Below, in pieces: positions 12,374-24,300 of a DNA stretch of 64,000 nucleotides (positions are counted from its first letter, which is position 1; every line of letters begins with the position of its first letter). The notes beneath the pieces are model-generated. The model was not told where the DNA came from. It made no database searches and saw only the letters and a program-made list of their open reading frames with translations. Source of the DNA: Pseudophaeomoniella oleicola. Taxonomy: Eukaryota; Ascomycota; Eurotiomycetes; Phaeomoniellales; Phaeomoniellaceae. The translations under genes were made by a program, and so were the position numbers. The stretch covers positions 186,001 to 250,000 of the forward strand of contig QWDQ01000005.1 in assembly GCA_003868215.1 (NCBI GenBank). The letters are read 5' to 3'.

Positions 12374-13295
12374 TCACTCATCTGGTCTTCCAGCTTGGCA
12401 GTCATTGCAGCAACGTGCAGACAGTTTTTGTATGCCTTCTGCCTTCGCCCTATTGAACTTCTCAGAGCCCCTTAACAAGGTATCACGCTTTGCCTTGGAA
12501 GCACCACGGCGCAGGGCATGCTCGACGAATGCTTCATCGAAGCTTCTCATGGCAAATTTGACGGCAAAGCCAGGGAGTCGTGAGATAACCTGCTCAAGTT
12601 GCTCTGTAAAAGCCTTGCAACAGTGATACGATGCTCGGTGCCTGTGCATGGCGTCCATGATTCCTGTTTGTATTTCCTCGATTTCAAATTCCAGTTGCCC
12701 CATTCGATCAAGAATGTCAAGAACCATTTCCGGGTACTCCCCCCACCTCCTGATGGTCGAAGTCAAAGCTTTGAGAGCTGATGCTCTTATATTGTCGGCA
12801 CCGTATTTGTCGGCGACAACAAGGAGTTTGATTTGCTCTGCTGCATACGTCCCGGCAGTCGCCTCGCTTGTTCGCGATGACTTTTTCTTGCGATACATAC
12901 GCTCAAGCAGCAACTTTACAGCCTTAGGATCATCATCATGCAGAGTGATGATACCTTCACCTGCTTCCTGGGTTACTGTTAGCCTAGATGCTTCTGGCAA
13001 ACAGTACACAAGATCACCTTGAATCCTGGTCTCATGGCGCCTCCGAAGAAAGTTGATTGAGATGCGAGGATGTTGCGATGGACTTTGAACCTCTCACCGG
13101 TATCGGCAATCTCGAGAGTGAGATCAGAGAACTCTCCTGACTGAAGTAACCTGGAACTATGTTAGGCGGTGATCCAGCAAGCACAAGATTGACGTACGCT
13201 CCAAGTCCTACTACTTTGCTCGGCCTGCTAATCATAATAGCGCTTGAGGAGCTCGCCGTCGGAGCCGGCTTGCCTTCGAAATCTCGCTTCATCAT
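12374..13295 (-). CDS. BTB/POZ domain protein
   Basis: The exons on the minus strand are 13295-13198, 13150-13018 and 12967-12374, giving 274 aa. The introns are 47 and 50 nt, each with a CTAAC-type branch site. After a short head, the chain reads LLQSGEFSDLTLEI, then FKVHRNILASQSTFF and GAMRPGFKEAGEGIITLHDDDPKAVKLLL, which is the BTB/POZ fold at about residues 34-140. A helical tail follows (IKLLVVADKYGADNIR...). BTB proteins form dimers and often recruit targets to Cul3 ubiquitin ligases. In moulds, stand-alone BTB proteins of this size are numerous and mostly unstudied, so no precise function can be given. The start is the first of two adjacent ATGs. A hairpin-bearing minisatellite lies about 220 bp upstream. 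Confidence 0.85.
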
Positions 13296-14616
13296 AGATC
13301 GATCTCCAACGCTGCAGTTACTGGCAGTGATAGCGAATAAACACGGAAGTACTATGAGTGGCTAACAGGAAGGGGATTGGATAACGAGTTGCGAAGAAGG
13401 ATTCTGAGATTGACCTCGAAGCTTTGATATTTGCAGGCAATTCGTCCCTACAGAGAGTTGGCGAAAGACAGAGACGTTATTTTGATATTACATTGCATCG
13501 AGAGAGACCAAGAGACCGTGAAGTCTCGGCATTGAGAGATCGTGAAGACTCAGCATTAAGAGATCGTCAAGAGACCGTGAAGTCTCGGCATTGAGAGACC
13601 TAAAGACTAAGAAGCAAGCCGTGTTGCCCACCGTCGTTCCAAAATCTCCTAGAAAAGATAATTAAATAGATAATGTCTTGTCCGCACATCTTGCCATCAC
13701 TTGTGCATCCTCTTTGGTTACTCTACCGGAGAGCGATAGTCCTATGAGACCACACCACAGTAATCATGGTGTAATTAATCTCTTTGAAGGGTGTGTGGAA
13801 AAGCTCTCGGGCGGAAACGCACTGCATGTCGCTAGTGATAGAGAGCTACCAAAGACATTGAAACCCGAATTGCCAGAGGGTAGACACGCCGAACTATAAC
13901 AAGTCTTCTCAGAAACTTTGATTCATATCGACAATGTCAAAACCGTTGGAGGCCAGCCTTGCCGTCTGAAAGGTGAGACTTGTGAATCAACCACTGAAGA
14001 CACGCTCCCTACCTATGTTGTGCCGTGGACAAGATGTTCCTGATATTGGCTTGACGAAAGACCCTCTTGTTCCAGCCAACGATAATCGGGCTCCTGACAA
14101 AGAAGACGAGACTGGTCTGGCTTGCTGACACCGGCCCATCAGCAAAATATCAAGACTGTGTCTTAGCTTGTGCACTGCAAAGTCATACGACTATGCTCTG
14201 TAGCCCTTTTGACAAATGAATGCTAGCATGACATGGATATGCAGTGTATATGACTATCGGTGACATGATATACGATGACTGTGCTGCGGTTGGAAGTACC
14301 GGCGATGTCTACCGTCGTTATATTCCATGGTGCTTGTATAAATATATAGAACAGTAGAATAACTGTATGACCGACGGAAAGCAAATGGAGATGAGGTGAA
14401 TGAGTCGCTTCACCTTCACCTTCAACCATCCCCACAATGCCTAACGTAGTAGAGAAGCTTCCAGTGACGCAGTGTGTCCCGCATGAGCCAAGGTACAGTA
14501 CACATAATCACGTTCACTTCGATTTGCCCGACTTTGAGATACATTGGCAATACACCGTGGCTGTTGAGGATTGCGATCAACTCCAAACCCCTCTTCTCCT
14601 TTGGATTCGGTTGTAG
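13296..14616. promoter_or_regulatory. divergent promoter region between BTB gene and DOA1
   Basis: This 1.3-kb interval should hold the promoters of both genes. Apart from the minisatellite at 13511-13593 I see only short ORFs with no family resemblance; one at 13678-13899 (+) has no support beyond being open. It was considered and not called. Confidence 0.45.
13511..13593. repeat. 24-nt minisatellite with internal hairpins
   Basis: Three near-identical 24-nt units sit at 13511-13534, 13535-13558 and 13570-13593; an 11-nt partial unit lies at 13559-13569 and another begins at 13594. Units one and three are identical over 24 nt. Each of those two holds GAGAC, six bases, then GTCTC, so it can fold as a five-pair hairpin. 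In one plus-strand frame the array reads as an eight-residue repeat of the form RDRE(V/D)SAL, but that frame soon stops. Confidence 0.85.
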
Positions 14617-17107
14617 ATGCCTGAATACAAGCTTTCGGCCGTCCTAGAGGGTCATACCAGCGATGTGAGTTGAATGTTCCACTTGCGCTGAGCGCCACCC
14701 TGTGCGACCACGAGGCACTTACTGATTATCGCCGCAGGTTCGCGCTGTGGCCCTCCCAGACTCTTCCTACGCTGTTACAGCTTCACGAGACGGGACTACA
14801 AGGTTCTGGAAGCAAACCTCAGATTCCCCGCCGACGTACGATCCGACCGAGTCTACGAGAGGATCAACGTTCAAGACTTGTCTGGCCTACGTGCCGTCCA
14901 GGAAAGAGTATCCCGATGGTCTGGTCATAATCGGGGGTCAGGATGGCATCGTGGAGGCGAAACGACCCGAGGCGACGTCAGACGACAACGCTGAAGCAAT
15001 GATGATTGGCCACTCACACCAAATATCAGCTATAGACGTCAGTCCCCAGGCTGATTGGATTGTGAGCGGCAGTTGGGATAAGACGGCAAGACTTTGGGAA
15101 ATCGGTCGCTGGGAACCCGAGCTAGAGTTGGAGGGACACGAAGCCAGCGTCTTGTCAGTGTTGGCATACAGCAGGGACACGGTCATCACTGGATCCGCCG
15201 ATAAGGGCATACGGATTTTCGATATCAGAGGTAAGCTCGTTAGAGCTTTCGACGGCAAAGACTTGGTTCGCGCTCTTGTCAAGCTCCCAGAGGATTATCC
15301 CTCTGGAGGTCAGTTCGCATCGGCTCACAATGATGCCGTCATAAGAATATGGACTTTGAAAGGGGAGCTGTTGGCGGAGCTTTATGGTCATGAAGGCTTC
15401 ATTTACTCACTGGCGGTCACACCAGGTGGCGAAATCGTAAGCTCCGGCGAAGACCGTACTGTTCGAATATGGCAAGGCAGTCAATGTATACAGACAATTA
15501 CCCACCCCGCAATTTCCGTGTGGGCAGTGGCGATCAATCCCACATCTGGTGATCTCATCACAGGCGCGAGCGACAATAAAGCTCGGATATTCACGAGGAA
15601 CGAAAATCGAATAGCCGATGCCGCGGTGATGGCCGAATTTGACGAAGCAGTGAGGGGTTCTTCGATACCCCAGGAACAACTGGGCGAGATCAAGAAGACG
15701 GATTTACCGGGACCAGAGTTCCTCACGGATAAGAGTGGAACAAAAGAAGGCCAGGTACAAATGATCAAGCAACCGGATGGTACCGTGACTGCTCATCAAT
15801 GGTCAACCGCATCTCAGACGTGGATAGACATTGGTACGGTTGTATCTTCAGCAGGCAGTGGCAGCCAGAAAAAGGAGTATTTGGGAAAGGAATATGATTA
15901 CGTATTTGATGTTGATATCGAAGAAGGAAAGCCGCCACTGAAACTTCCATTCAATGCCAACCAGAACCCTTACGATGCCGCAACTACATTCCTCCAAGAC
16001 AATGAGTTGCCGATCAGCTACCTCGAAGAGACAGCAAATTTCATTATCAAGAACTCCCAAGGTGCAACACTGGGACAATCAGCCCCTACTGGTGGGATAG
16101 ATCCTTGGGGTGAGGAGTCGCGATACAGACCTGGCGAAGTATCAAGTTACCCAACCCAAAGCCAGTCGAAATCACCAAATAAGCGATTACCTCAGAGAGA
16201 ATATCTTGTCCTTGCTGCGGGAAAGCCTGAAGGAGCTTTGAACCAGATCAAGAAACTTAACGAGCAATTCAAATCTAGCGGTGACCCAGCAGCCTTAAGT
16301 GACGCCGAGCTCAAGTCTACTTCCGAGCTAGTTTCTCTACTCAGCCATCACAACTTCGAATCTTCCACCCGCATACCGTCTACACCGGCGTTGACGGCCA
16401 GCATTCCTGTCGCTCACAAGGTTGCGACGACGTGGCAACCGCCTTCAAATCGGTTAGCAGGTCTTGATCTACTGCGATTCATAGCTGCCGGAGCATCGCT
16501 AGACTCTCAACCTGCCAATCCTGAACTGTTTAATCTTATTGTCCAATCCGGCATATTCGACCAATCCACTCTCGCCACCAACCCAAAGCTAGCAATGCTC
16601 GCCATCCGCTTTTTTACCAACCTTTTCTACGGTTCCAGTAGAGGCCGCAGCCTGATAGAAGCAACTTTTGATTCTATCATAGCGGTTGTTCAGAAGACTG
16701 CAGACGGTGCTCGGCCCGACCCTGCATTATCCATCGCAATCACAACCTTCTACCTTAACGCCGCGGTCTACCTAACGACTCCAGGTCGCTCAAGCCAAGC
16801 GGTTTCCTCTGACCGTGCTCTCTCAATCATGGAAGTCCTAGTTGGTATCCTCTCTGCCTCCGCCTCGAGCATCCCCGCCGGCGTCACCGGAAGTGCTCTA
16901 CAACAAGCGTCCGAACCCGCATACCGAGCCCTGGTCGCTCTCGGCACCCTTCTCACCGGTCTTGAAAGCGAAGAGATCCAACTGGCTGCCACCGGCATCT
17001 ACGACATCGGCGCTCTGCTACAGACATTCGAACAGAGTGTTGGAAAGGAGGAGCGGTTCAGACCGATCATCAACGAGATCAGAGAAAGTTTGAAGACAGC
17101 GCCTTGA
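14617..17107 (+). CDS. DOA1: DOA1/UFD3 (PLAA) WD40-PFU-PUL ubiquitin adaptor
   Basis: The exons are 14617-14664 and 14738-17107, giving 805 aa; the 73-nt intron splits TSD|VRAVALP. Seven WD40-type blades cover about residues 1-300 (for example DWIVSGSWDKTARLWE, VITGSADKGIRIFD, EIVSSGEDRTVRIW). The PFU ubiquitin-binding domain lies at about 330-450 (GQVQMIKQPDGTVTAHQW; NPYDAATTFLQDNELP) and the PUL domain, an Armadillo-like fold that binds Cdc48/p97, at about 500-805. This is the complete order and normal length. The protein works with Cdc48 in ubiquitin homeostasis, ribophagy and turnover of ubiquitinated membrane proteins. A short first exon of 16 codons is common in mould orthologues. I see nothing broken. 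Confidence 0.96.
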
Positions 17108-18032
17108 CTGCAACCCTGAACCCAGTGAACGTGATAGAAGTAGATACTCAGACCAATGACAAGACCGAGGGGACGTGATGCAAAGTACCTTACCTACCTC
17201 TACAATACGTCGTTCGAGAGAGCGTGAAAATAGAATCAGCCAATTCCTAGAGACTTGTTAGACTGTTTTTAGGATTTTTTGCATGTGTCTGTGTGTGTGG
17301 TATATACATGTGCACCTCTGAGTAATTTAATTACCTTACAGGCCAAGTTAGTACAGTATAGGTACAATATACTACATACTGTCGAGCACAGAGATTCATT
17401 TTCCCGATTAACGCGAATATATAGCTTACGATATAACTTGTCGTTGACGCTGATGATTAAACCAAAATCCGAAAATATACGAGGTCGGGATCTCTAAAAG
17501 AGATATATGATTCATGATTGATATACATTTCCGAAGAATTTCAGGAGTTATGTTACATGCTTGACGATGAATTCCCCAATTTCCACACACAGCTCGTGGT
17601 TCTGACTGATGATGGCGTGATATTATATAAACGCCTGGGTTTGTCTTTGGGTTCCGTGATGGATGAGGAGGAAGACAGACGAAAGGGGACCTTGAATAAG
17701 GGGGGGGGGGCGACCGTCAAGGGATTGGTGAGTGATATTGGACTAGACGTGGGCCGGGAGTGTTCATGTTGGATGGTGCGCGATAAGGTCTTGTCGACTT
17801 GTTCATGTGCTCTGATATGCCATATATGCAGTGGCTTGTAAGGCACAATCGTGTTTTTTTATTTCGTTGAATATTGCGTTGCTTGGTTGTGGTAAATGTG
17901 CGATGTCAATGTGTTTCTTCCTGCGCAGTTTTGGAAGTGTAAGATGATAGGTGTGATGATCTAATCCCCTGCATCATCGTCCGCCACAAAGCCTTTCTCA
18001 AATTTTATTTGTGATCCGTCAGACCAAGCAGT
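17108..18032. other. intergenic, convergent 3' ends
   Basis: Between DOA1 (+) and the bS16m gene (-). It holds TACCTTACCTACCT at about 17186-17199 and a run of 11 G at 17700-17710. Short ORFs on both strands around 17518-17846 are low complexity and match nothing I know. Confidence 0.45.
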
Positions 18033-18611
18033 TTATTCCTGGCGTTCGGGGGTGCTCGTCGCAGGCGATTTCGACTGATATAGTCCGACCTATATCATGA
18101 TCATTCTGTCAGCAACCAACACCCAGCAGCCTCCAAGAGTGATACCTAGAACGAGATGTAAAAAGGCAGAACTGACCATGCTCAATAACCGCGCGACACT
18201 ATCACTCGGTTGTGCGCCAACACCGAGCCAATACTTTACTCGAGAGCTATCTAGTTCTATCGCTTTGAACTTTCGCGGCTGTGACTCTGCCACTTCAGCT
18301 GATGAGGAGGAAGAAGAAGAAGAAGTGAGGGCGGATCCAAGTGGCGTGTGTGGCTTTGGGTCATATGTTCCAACAACCTCGAGCGGCTTTGAATTTCGTG
18401 CTGTTCTGTAGGACAGTCCGGTCAGAGGATATTCAAACGTATACGAAGCGTGTTGAGACAAGAGAAGGGAGACCGAGAATGTGAAGTAACGGGCTCCGGT
18501 ATCCAGGAGATAGAAACACACAGAACAGACATACCTGGCTTGTGCTACCACGATGTTATATATGGGAGAATGTCGGTTGCCGAAGCGCGCGAGACGGATT
18601 TTTAGAACCAT
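18033..18611 (-). CDS. MRPS16: mitochondrial small-subunit ribosomal protein bS16m
   Basis: The exons on the minus strand are 18611-18535, 18405-18177 and 18089-18033, giving 120 aa; the introns are 129 and 87 nt. The chain starts MVLKIRLARFGNRHSPIYNI, the classic S16 N-terminus, continues QARTARNSKPLEVVGTYDP and then IELDSSRVKYWLGVGAQPSD with the end VARLLSM. A Ser run (SSSSSSSS) is inserted between the two conserved blocks, encoded by GA-rich repeats on the plus strand near 18306-18325. The role is assembly and structure of the mitochondrial 37S subunit. The C-terminus after the second splice (VGLYQSKSPATSTPERQE) is short and unconserved. It is divergent from the NAD(P)HX epimerase gene 508 bp away. 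Confidence 0.93.
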
Positions 18612-19119
18612 TGTCGCATATATCTCTCTCGCCTTCTCGTTTTCTGCGCTTCCTCTTCCACCCTTCTACGTCGTCTGTGTAGAACGTACCTCTCCTTCGC
18701 AGGTACCAATGCGTCTCTTTGCTGGAAGGACCGACAATCGGTATCGCTGTGCTTGTATGGCCCGTTCTTAAGGAAAATTGTATGTAGGTCAGGTAGTTAG
18801 GAATTGGAAAGATATGGAGAGAAGGTTAGCCGACCGCAGACTCCCGTGCTTGGCGTATCATTTGCACTCTTCTCGACCTCTCATGTGGGACACTGCCGGA
18901 GGTCGCGCGATGATATACAATGCGGGACGTTGATGGGGAAGCTTTGATGTCATGTTGACAGAGTCTCAAAGGCATTTGATAGTTGAGACATCTCATATAG
19001 ATTTCTCGTTCCATTTGATACATAGATGACGGTCTGAATATTTGACTGAACCTCCGCTAGGTATCAACTAGTTTTGCAGCCATAGGTAGTATTTGATCCC
19101 TCTCACAACCAAGCCGGCA
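18612..19119. promoter_or_regulatory. divergent promoter between bS16m and NAXE genes
   Basis: A 508-bp interval with the two ATGs facing outward. Both products are inferred mitochondrial or partly mitochondrial housekeeping proteins, so a shared promoter is possible. No coding sequence is seen. Confidence 0.5.
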
Positions 19120-20083
19120 ATGGCTTCGAAGATGGTGCTGAAGGTATGGAATATTATATCCCGCCGTACCCGGTCGACACTTGCCTGATAAATTCTCTCT
19201 ACAATTGTGCAGACGCTAGGACCAAAGCAAGCGGCAGCTTTGGATCAAGAATTAATGAGTGAGGGCGGTGGGTTCGCCTTGGAGCAACTGATGGAATTGG
19301 CAGGACTCTCGGTAGCCGAGGCAGGTGAGTGATTCTATGTTCTCCTGCATCTAGTACAAGGTGTACAAATCCATCCTGACATGTATCATCTAGCATACAA
19401 AGTTCATCCAGTTAGCAAAGGGAAAGAGATCCTGATAGCGTGTGGGCCAGGGAATAATGGTAGGGCTTTCATCCTAACGAACCAAGGTGCTTGGTACCTT
19501 GGGGGATTCGGGCTAATCAAGGACGACCACAGGTGGTGATGGGCTTGTGGCGGCCCGCCATCTTTTCCACTTCGGCTATAAACCTACTATCTACTATCCA
19601 AAGCCTTCCAAACCAGAGATCTTCGTGGGCCTGCAGAAGCAACTTAAGAATCTCAACATTCCCTTCACTGACGATTTCCAATCCGAACTGAAGAAGACCT
19701 CGCTCATTATCGATGCAATCTTCGGTTTCTCTTTCAAGGGCCCACCAAGGGAGCCTTTCTCAGCTGTTATCCAAGCATTAGAAGAGACTAAGGTGCCGGT
19801 GTTGGCCGTTGATGCACCCAGTAGCTGGGATATCGACGGAGGGCCACCATCGGAGGGTGAAGTTGGACACAGCTATATGCCAGACTATCTCATTAGCTTG
19901 ACAGCTGCAAAGCCATTATGCAAGCACTTCAGTGGAAAACAGCACTTTATTGGTGGGAGGTTTCTGAGCAAGGAGGTAGCAGCCAAGTATGATTTGGATG
20001 TGCCAAATTATCAAGGCGTTGATCAAATTGTGGAGGTGCCCGTCGGGGTTGACATTGCTGTCGCAGGAGGAGAAAAATTGTGA
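19120..20083 (+). CDS. NAD(P)H-hydrate epimerase (YjeF N-terminal domain)
   Basis: The exons are 19120-19143, 19213-19324, 19394-19459 and 19533-20083, giving 250 aa. The three introns are about 69-73 nt. The enzyme interconverts R and S forms of hydrated NAD(P)H so that the S-specific dehydratase can repair them. Marks are [38 protein letters not shown] (the nucleotide-binding loop, split by an intron inside GPGNN|G), IDAIFGFSFKG with the conserved Asp, and VLAVDAPSSWDID. The length matches stand-alone AIBP/NNR proteins. No linked dehydratase (YjeF C-terminal) gene is present here. The gene converges on the Frag1/Sfk1-type gene. Confidence 0.95.
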
Positions 20084-20292
20084 GACAAATCCAGGATACT
20101 CGCAGACATGTAAGATAGGAGACATTTGAGGAGAATGATGTAGATGATCAATAAATTCGACGTCTGCACGCGGATCGCTCAATGTGATGGCGTTGTTAAT
20201 AGTGGACTAGATTCCCCAGCGGCCATTTCGGTAAGACGCACTGGCCTTTTCGTCACGTTAGCACTGTACTGTTGTCCTCAACGTAAATAGGC

Positions 20293-21311
20293 TTACCCTA
20301 AGATCCCAACCAGACTCCATAAGTACAGAGAAAATAGCAGACCCATTATCCACTCTAGGATCACAGCTGGGCGGTCGATCGCTTGGGCTTTCAGTATAAC
20401 GAACGGTACACCCAAACATGCTTCGATGAAGATCACACAGTTCCCCGCGAGACAACTGACAGAGATGAGAATCAGCAAGTGCATCAAAGACATTGCGCTC
20501 AACCGAGAATGTAAGGAGAGTTTCGCTTACGATCTTCTTAACAATCGGTCATCTGCACCTTCTTTTATCTGTTCGTGATAGACAACATTCGCGCACCCGA
20601 CTCCGAACACAGTGCTGAAGACCAAAACAAACAATAAAATGCCATGCATGTTCTCGTGTCGATAGGTATCAAAGATCGACAAAAGGACCAAGCTGATACC
20701 GGACGCCAGAACGGAAATGATAGAGAAAACTGACGCGACGCGACTCCGGTACCACACTTTCCCATATCTGGCCTCTTTGGCCTCTTCCAGACCGTGGAAT
20801 CGTCTATCGTAGCGTACGTAATGAAGCGAAATGATAGTGGCAATGAAGAAGACGGCGGAGATAGTGGTACCAGCTATGAATACTGGCTTCGCCGTGAAGG
20901 CAGCAACATCTGAAACATACCTGAAGCCGGTGTTAAACCATCATCAAGTAGAACCTCCCGTTTCCGAGTTTCCGTCTCGATTAAGAGCCAACTACCCAAG
21001 TATCACTTGAAGTCTGGACGGAAGAGCGCAAGCAGCTCAGCCGAAACAACGCCGGCATTGCACAGAGCAACCTCTGAGAGTCGAAGAGAATATGACATGT
21101 GTTGAACTTACGGTATATGATATCCCTCTCTGATAGGATAATTGGGCTGTCCATGACCGAGCCACCAAAACAACATGAATAGCAAAGTAGCGGCCCAGAA
21201 GCCACCGGCTAGGATGGCAAAATACCGCAGATATCGAACGAGCTCAAATTTGCGCCTCTCCTCCATTCCCTTTTTCTGGCCGTTTGAATCGACCATTCTG
21301 GGATATTCCAA
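20293..21311 (-). CDS. Frag1/DRAM/Sfk1-family membrane protein
   Basis: The exons on the minus strand are 21311-21112, 20920-20531 and 20455-20293, giving 250 aa. There are about six membrane segments, including YFAILAGGFWAATLLFML, PVFIAGTTISAVFFIATI, VASVFSIISVLASGISLVLL and GILLFVLVFSTVFGVG. A polar loop HYVRYDDRFHGLEEAKEARYG sits between segments two and three. This pattern and the PYVSDVAAF motif fit the Frag1/DRAM/Sfk1 family, whose yeast member Sfk1 helps keep plasma-membrane lipid asymmetry and PI4-kinase at the membrane. The last exon may run on: GGTAAGC overlaps the stop, and an acceptor at about 20241-20250 would swap the last residue or two for a short new tail. An alternative start is the in-frame ATG at 21296. 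Confidence 0.75.
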
Positions 21312-24300
21312 TCCGGTGGAGGGTGGCTTTGTGGATAACTTAGTGATGGTCGTATAGGATTCAATTTAGACTTCTTTGTTGTGTGCCTTGTTTCCTGCAG
21401 TGTTGGCGATGAAAGGAATGAAATGCCAAAAAGTTGGTGGGGTAAAGAGGTTAGGTACGTATGAGCTCTGACTGGTGAACAACCGAAAGTGCACAATCTA
21501 ACTGCCGCCGGGTTCTTCTGCCCGTTCCAACTGTTCAATCAACTCAAGAGAGCTCCGGTGATATTTGCTAAGTCACTGTACGTACTCTCGCAACAACCTC
21601 AGGATCTCTATGATGTAGTCTCGATTGGCCTACGTTACATTTCTTACAACCACCAGGATACATCATGACCTGCCCTTGTTCTCCCTTATTCTTCTCGTTC
21701 TCTTATTACCCGGTGTTGTATGTTCCGTTTCAGTCAAGCCTTCTTTCCACTTCATTATCAACGATCAACAAGGTACGCTAAGCGAAGCACTCTTGAATGA
21801 GTCCAGGGGGCGGTTTCGTCCCGTGGCCTAACGCCTTGCTGATATGTAATCTTGGTTGTCACTTTCGCTTCGATCGAGACATCCTGCATATGCACGATGC
21901 ACTTCTTTCCCATGGGGGTGCGTAGGCCATGCGCTTGAGTGTGCCAGAGGTGGAGAGAATGATTGAACGGCCTCCCTTTCCATCCTTTGAGGGTGGAACT
22001 GTGTTAAAGGCGAGAAAATGAGATCATTCAGAACGCCCTTTCGATGCAATATGGTACATCACGACTGCCCACGACCTACTGGACCTTGAGAACTGAAGAA
22101 ACTATCTAAAATTGACGTCTGGGTCTGATAGACATCGTCGCCTGGATGAGCAGGACCGTCACCTTGATCTCGGATATCGGTGGTTGCGGTTTCCTGGTGA
22201 TGGAAAGTGGTGGCGTCCATCAATGGCGGTATCATGAAGACCAGCTCCTATAGACGCTGACCCTTGCGGAATTAAGAATGGCTACTCTATGCAAGGTACA
22301 AAGCGTTGTCGTTCATCTTAGCCTCGCCTTGGTACACAGATGTCAACTCAAATGCGATGCACGGCATCCCTGGAGAAAAAGCAATCGTGGTTTCGGGAAT
22401 GTACGAAGCGGCATCATGCGTCGTTTATAATGGATCCATGGAATGTGGATGACAGGTCATTTCGAATCGATTAAAAGTTCTCCTGATCGTCACACTCTGT
22501 GGATTGTTCGACGTCGATCGCGATGACTGACCTGCAAAGGGCACGGACTGCTCGTATGTGTGTATGCACCGATGCTCCGTTACTGCTGGTATCCAGAACC
22601 GCGATCATTCTCGAGTACTTTTGACAAATCACAGTTTCCTCCCCGTAAGCGAGCGCCTGTAAGGTTGACTGTCGGCTATCTGGGCCGAGAGCTGGATGTC
22701 AACATGGTAAACTCCGAGAGACAGGTTCTACTTCTTACCCCTCTTCAGCGCTACCTTCTGTATACACTAGGTATTTACATACTATGTACGGAGTGTCTAC
22801 TATGTGCCTACTCGCTAGGTAGGCAGCAGGTACATATTGATAATCATCTTGATATGGAGCCGCAGCTATGATACGAGATGTCGATATAGGGAAGCGCGAT
22901 GATTGGCATATACAAGATCACTACGCTATCAGTGGCTTATTGGCGGCTGCCGAAACTCCACATCGTTCATCTCTCTGCACAGTTGTGGACATTGCGGCCG
23001 GAATGGAAGCTGTTCACTTCCCCCCGAAACGCCTTTGAAGGTTGTAGTTGTCGGCGTTAAAGACTATTGCTATTTGACTTTCTTGTCTCGACACTGTTCG
23101 CCTGGTTATCCTGACGGTCGTTCTGTCCATGTAATTACTATATGGAGATAAGTTACAATAAGCCAGATGTCATGTAACTACATTAATATTGAAAGAGGCC
23201 TGCATTAGGTGGCCGTGTAGCTGGCAGAGTCCTGTGAGATCAACTTCAAGCGATTCACCTATTCCAGCGACAGTGAGTACAGCAAAAAGAAATATAAACG
23301 TAAATGTAACAGAATTTGTAAGAGCGTCAATGACCTTGATAAGGTCGGGCCTGTTATCGCATTCATTTCATTAAGGCTGTCATCTCCGGGAAACCATCTG
23401 CTTGTTGAATGGTCAACAGTCAACCGAAGCGAGCAAATGCTGCAGGTAAAATTGATAGGATAACAGACTGTCGAGTCGAGCCGTGTGTGAAGCCACAGGT
23501 ATGCTTCCGAGGACAGGTGTTTAATGCAATGATTGATGAATGACCTATTCCCCTCTCATCTGCCCATGATTCTCCCAAAAGGTACATGTAGCGAGTACCT
23601 TACCTACCGACGGAGGACGTACCTGGGCCTGGGTACAGTAGGTACTTTGCAGCACTGAAGCCCCGCTCTGAAGAGATCAGCTAGAGGGTCTGGCGGGAGT
23701 ATCGTATATCCCTACTGTAATTATTGCAGTGTATGGGGTATACGTTGTAGTAGTAGTGTACAGAACCTCCTTCGGCGAGCTTACCTGAGGTGATTACATA
23801 TCCTTGAAACATTCCTAATCGTGTCGCATTCTGTTGCAGGCTCTTTACAGGGATACAGTGAGCTAGCGGACTGGTCTGGTCATATTGTGCTTGAGGACTT
23901 GACCCTTGTGGCTGAAGCAGGCAGTGCTTGAAGCAGACCCAGATTCACTTACCGACATTAACTGTTTTGTACCTTGAGTTTCGATTTCACATGCATCAAT
24001 ACTGGACACACCGCATCGGGTTGTCAGACTGGAAACCGGTTTGGAGGCCGGCGATACTGCACAGGGGGTAGAAGACCCTTTAAGGGGAGGAATTACACTT
24101 TGACATCTACAATCACTATCTAGATCGAACCAGCAAATGGCTTGCTTAACAGCTAACAACGGACGCACCCAGATCTTTGCTTGTTTCAGCTTTCGTCAAT
24201 GCAATGGGTGCATCCCAAGATTCGTCTCTCCGGCCAGCATCAAAGGACTGGGATCCCACGCTGTTGAATAGACCGGGATAGGGATATGTCACGGCGGGTC

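Noticed and set aside
13511-13593. Possible CRISPR-like array
   Set aside because: Units are directly joined with no unique spacers, there are too few of them and the host is a fungus. Called a minisatellite instead.
13678-13899. 73-codon plus-strand ORF between the BTB and DOA1 genes
   Set aside because: No known motif, no neighbouring exon that would extend it and a length expected by chance.
21625-21831. 68-codon plus-strand ORF with a signal-peptide-like hydrophobic start
   Set aside because: Sits in the promoter side of the Frag1/Sfk1-type gene, has no Cys pattern or relatives I know, and is within the length expected by chance.
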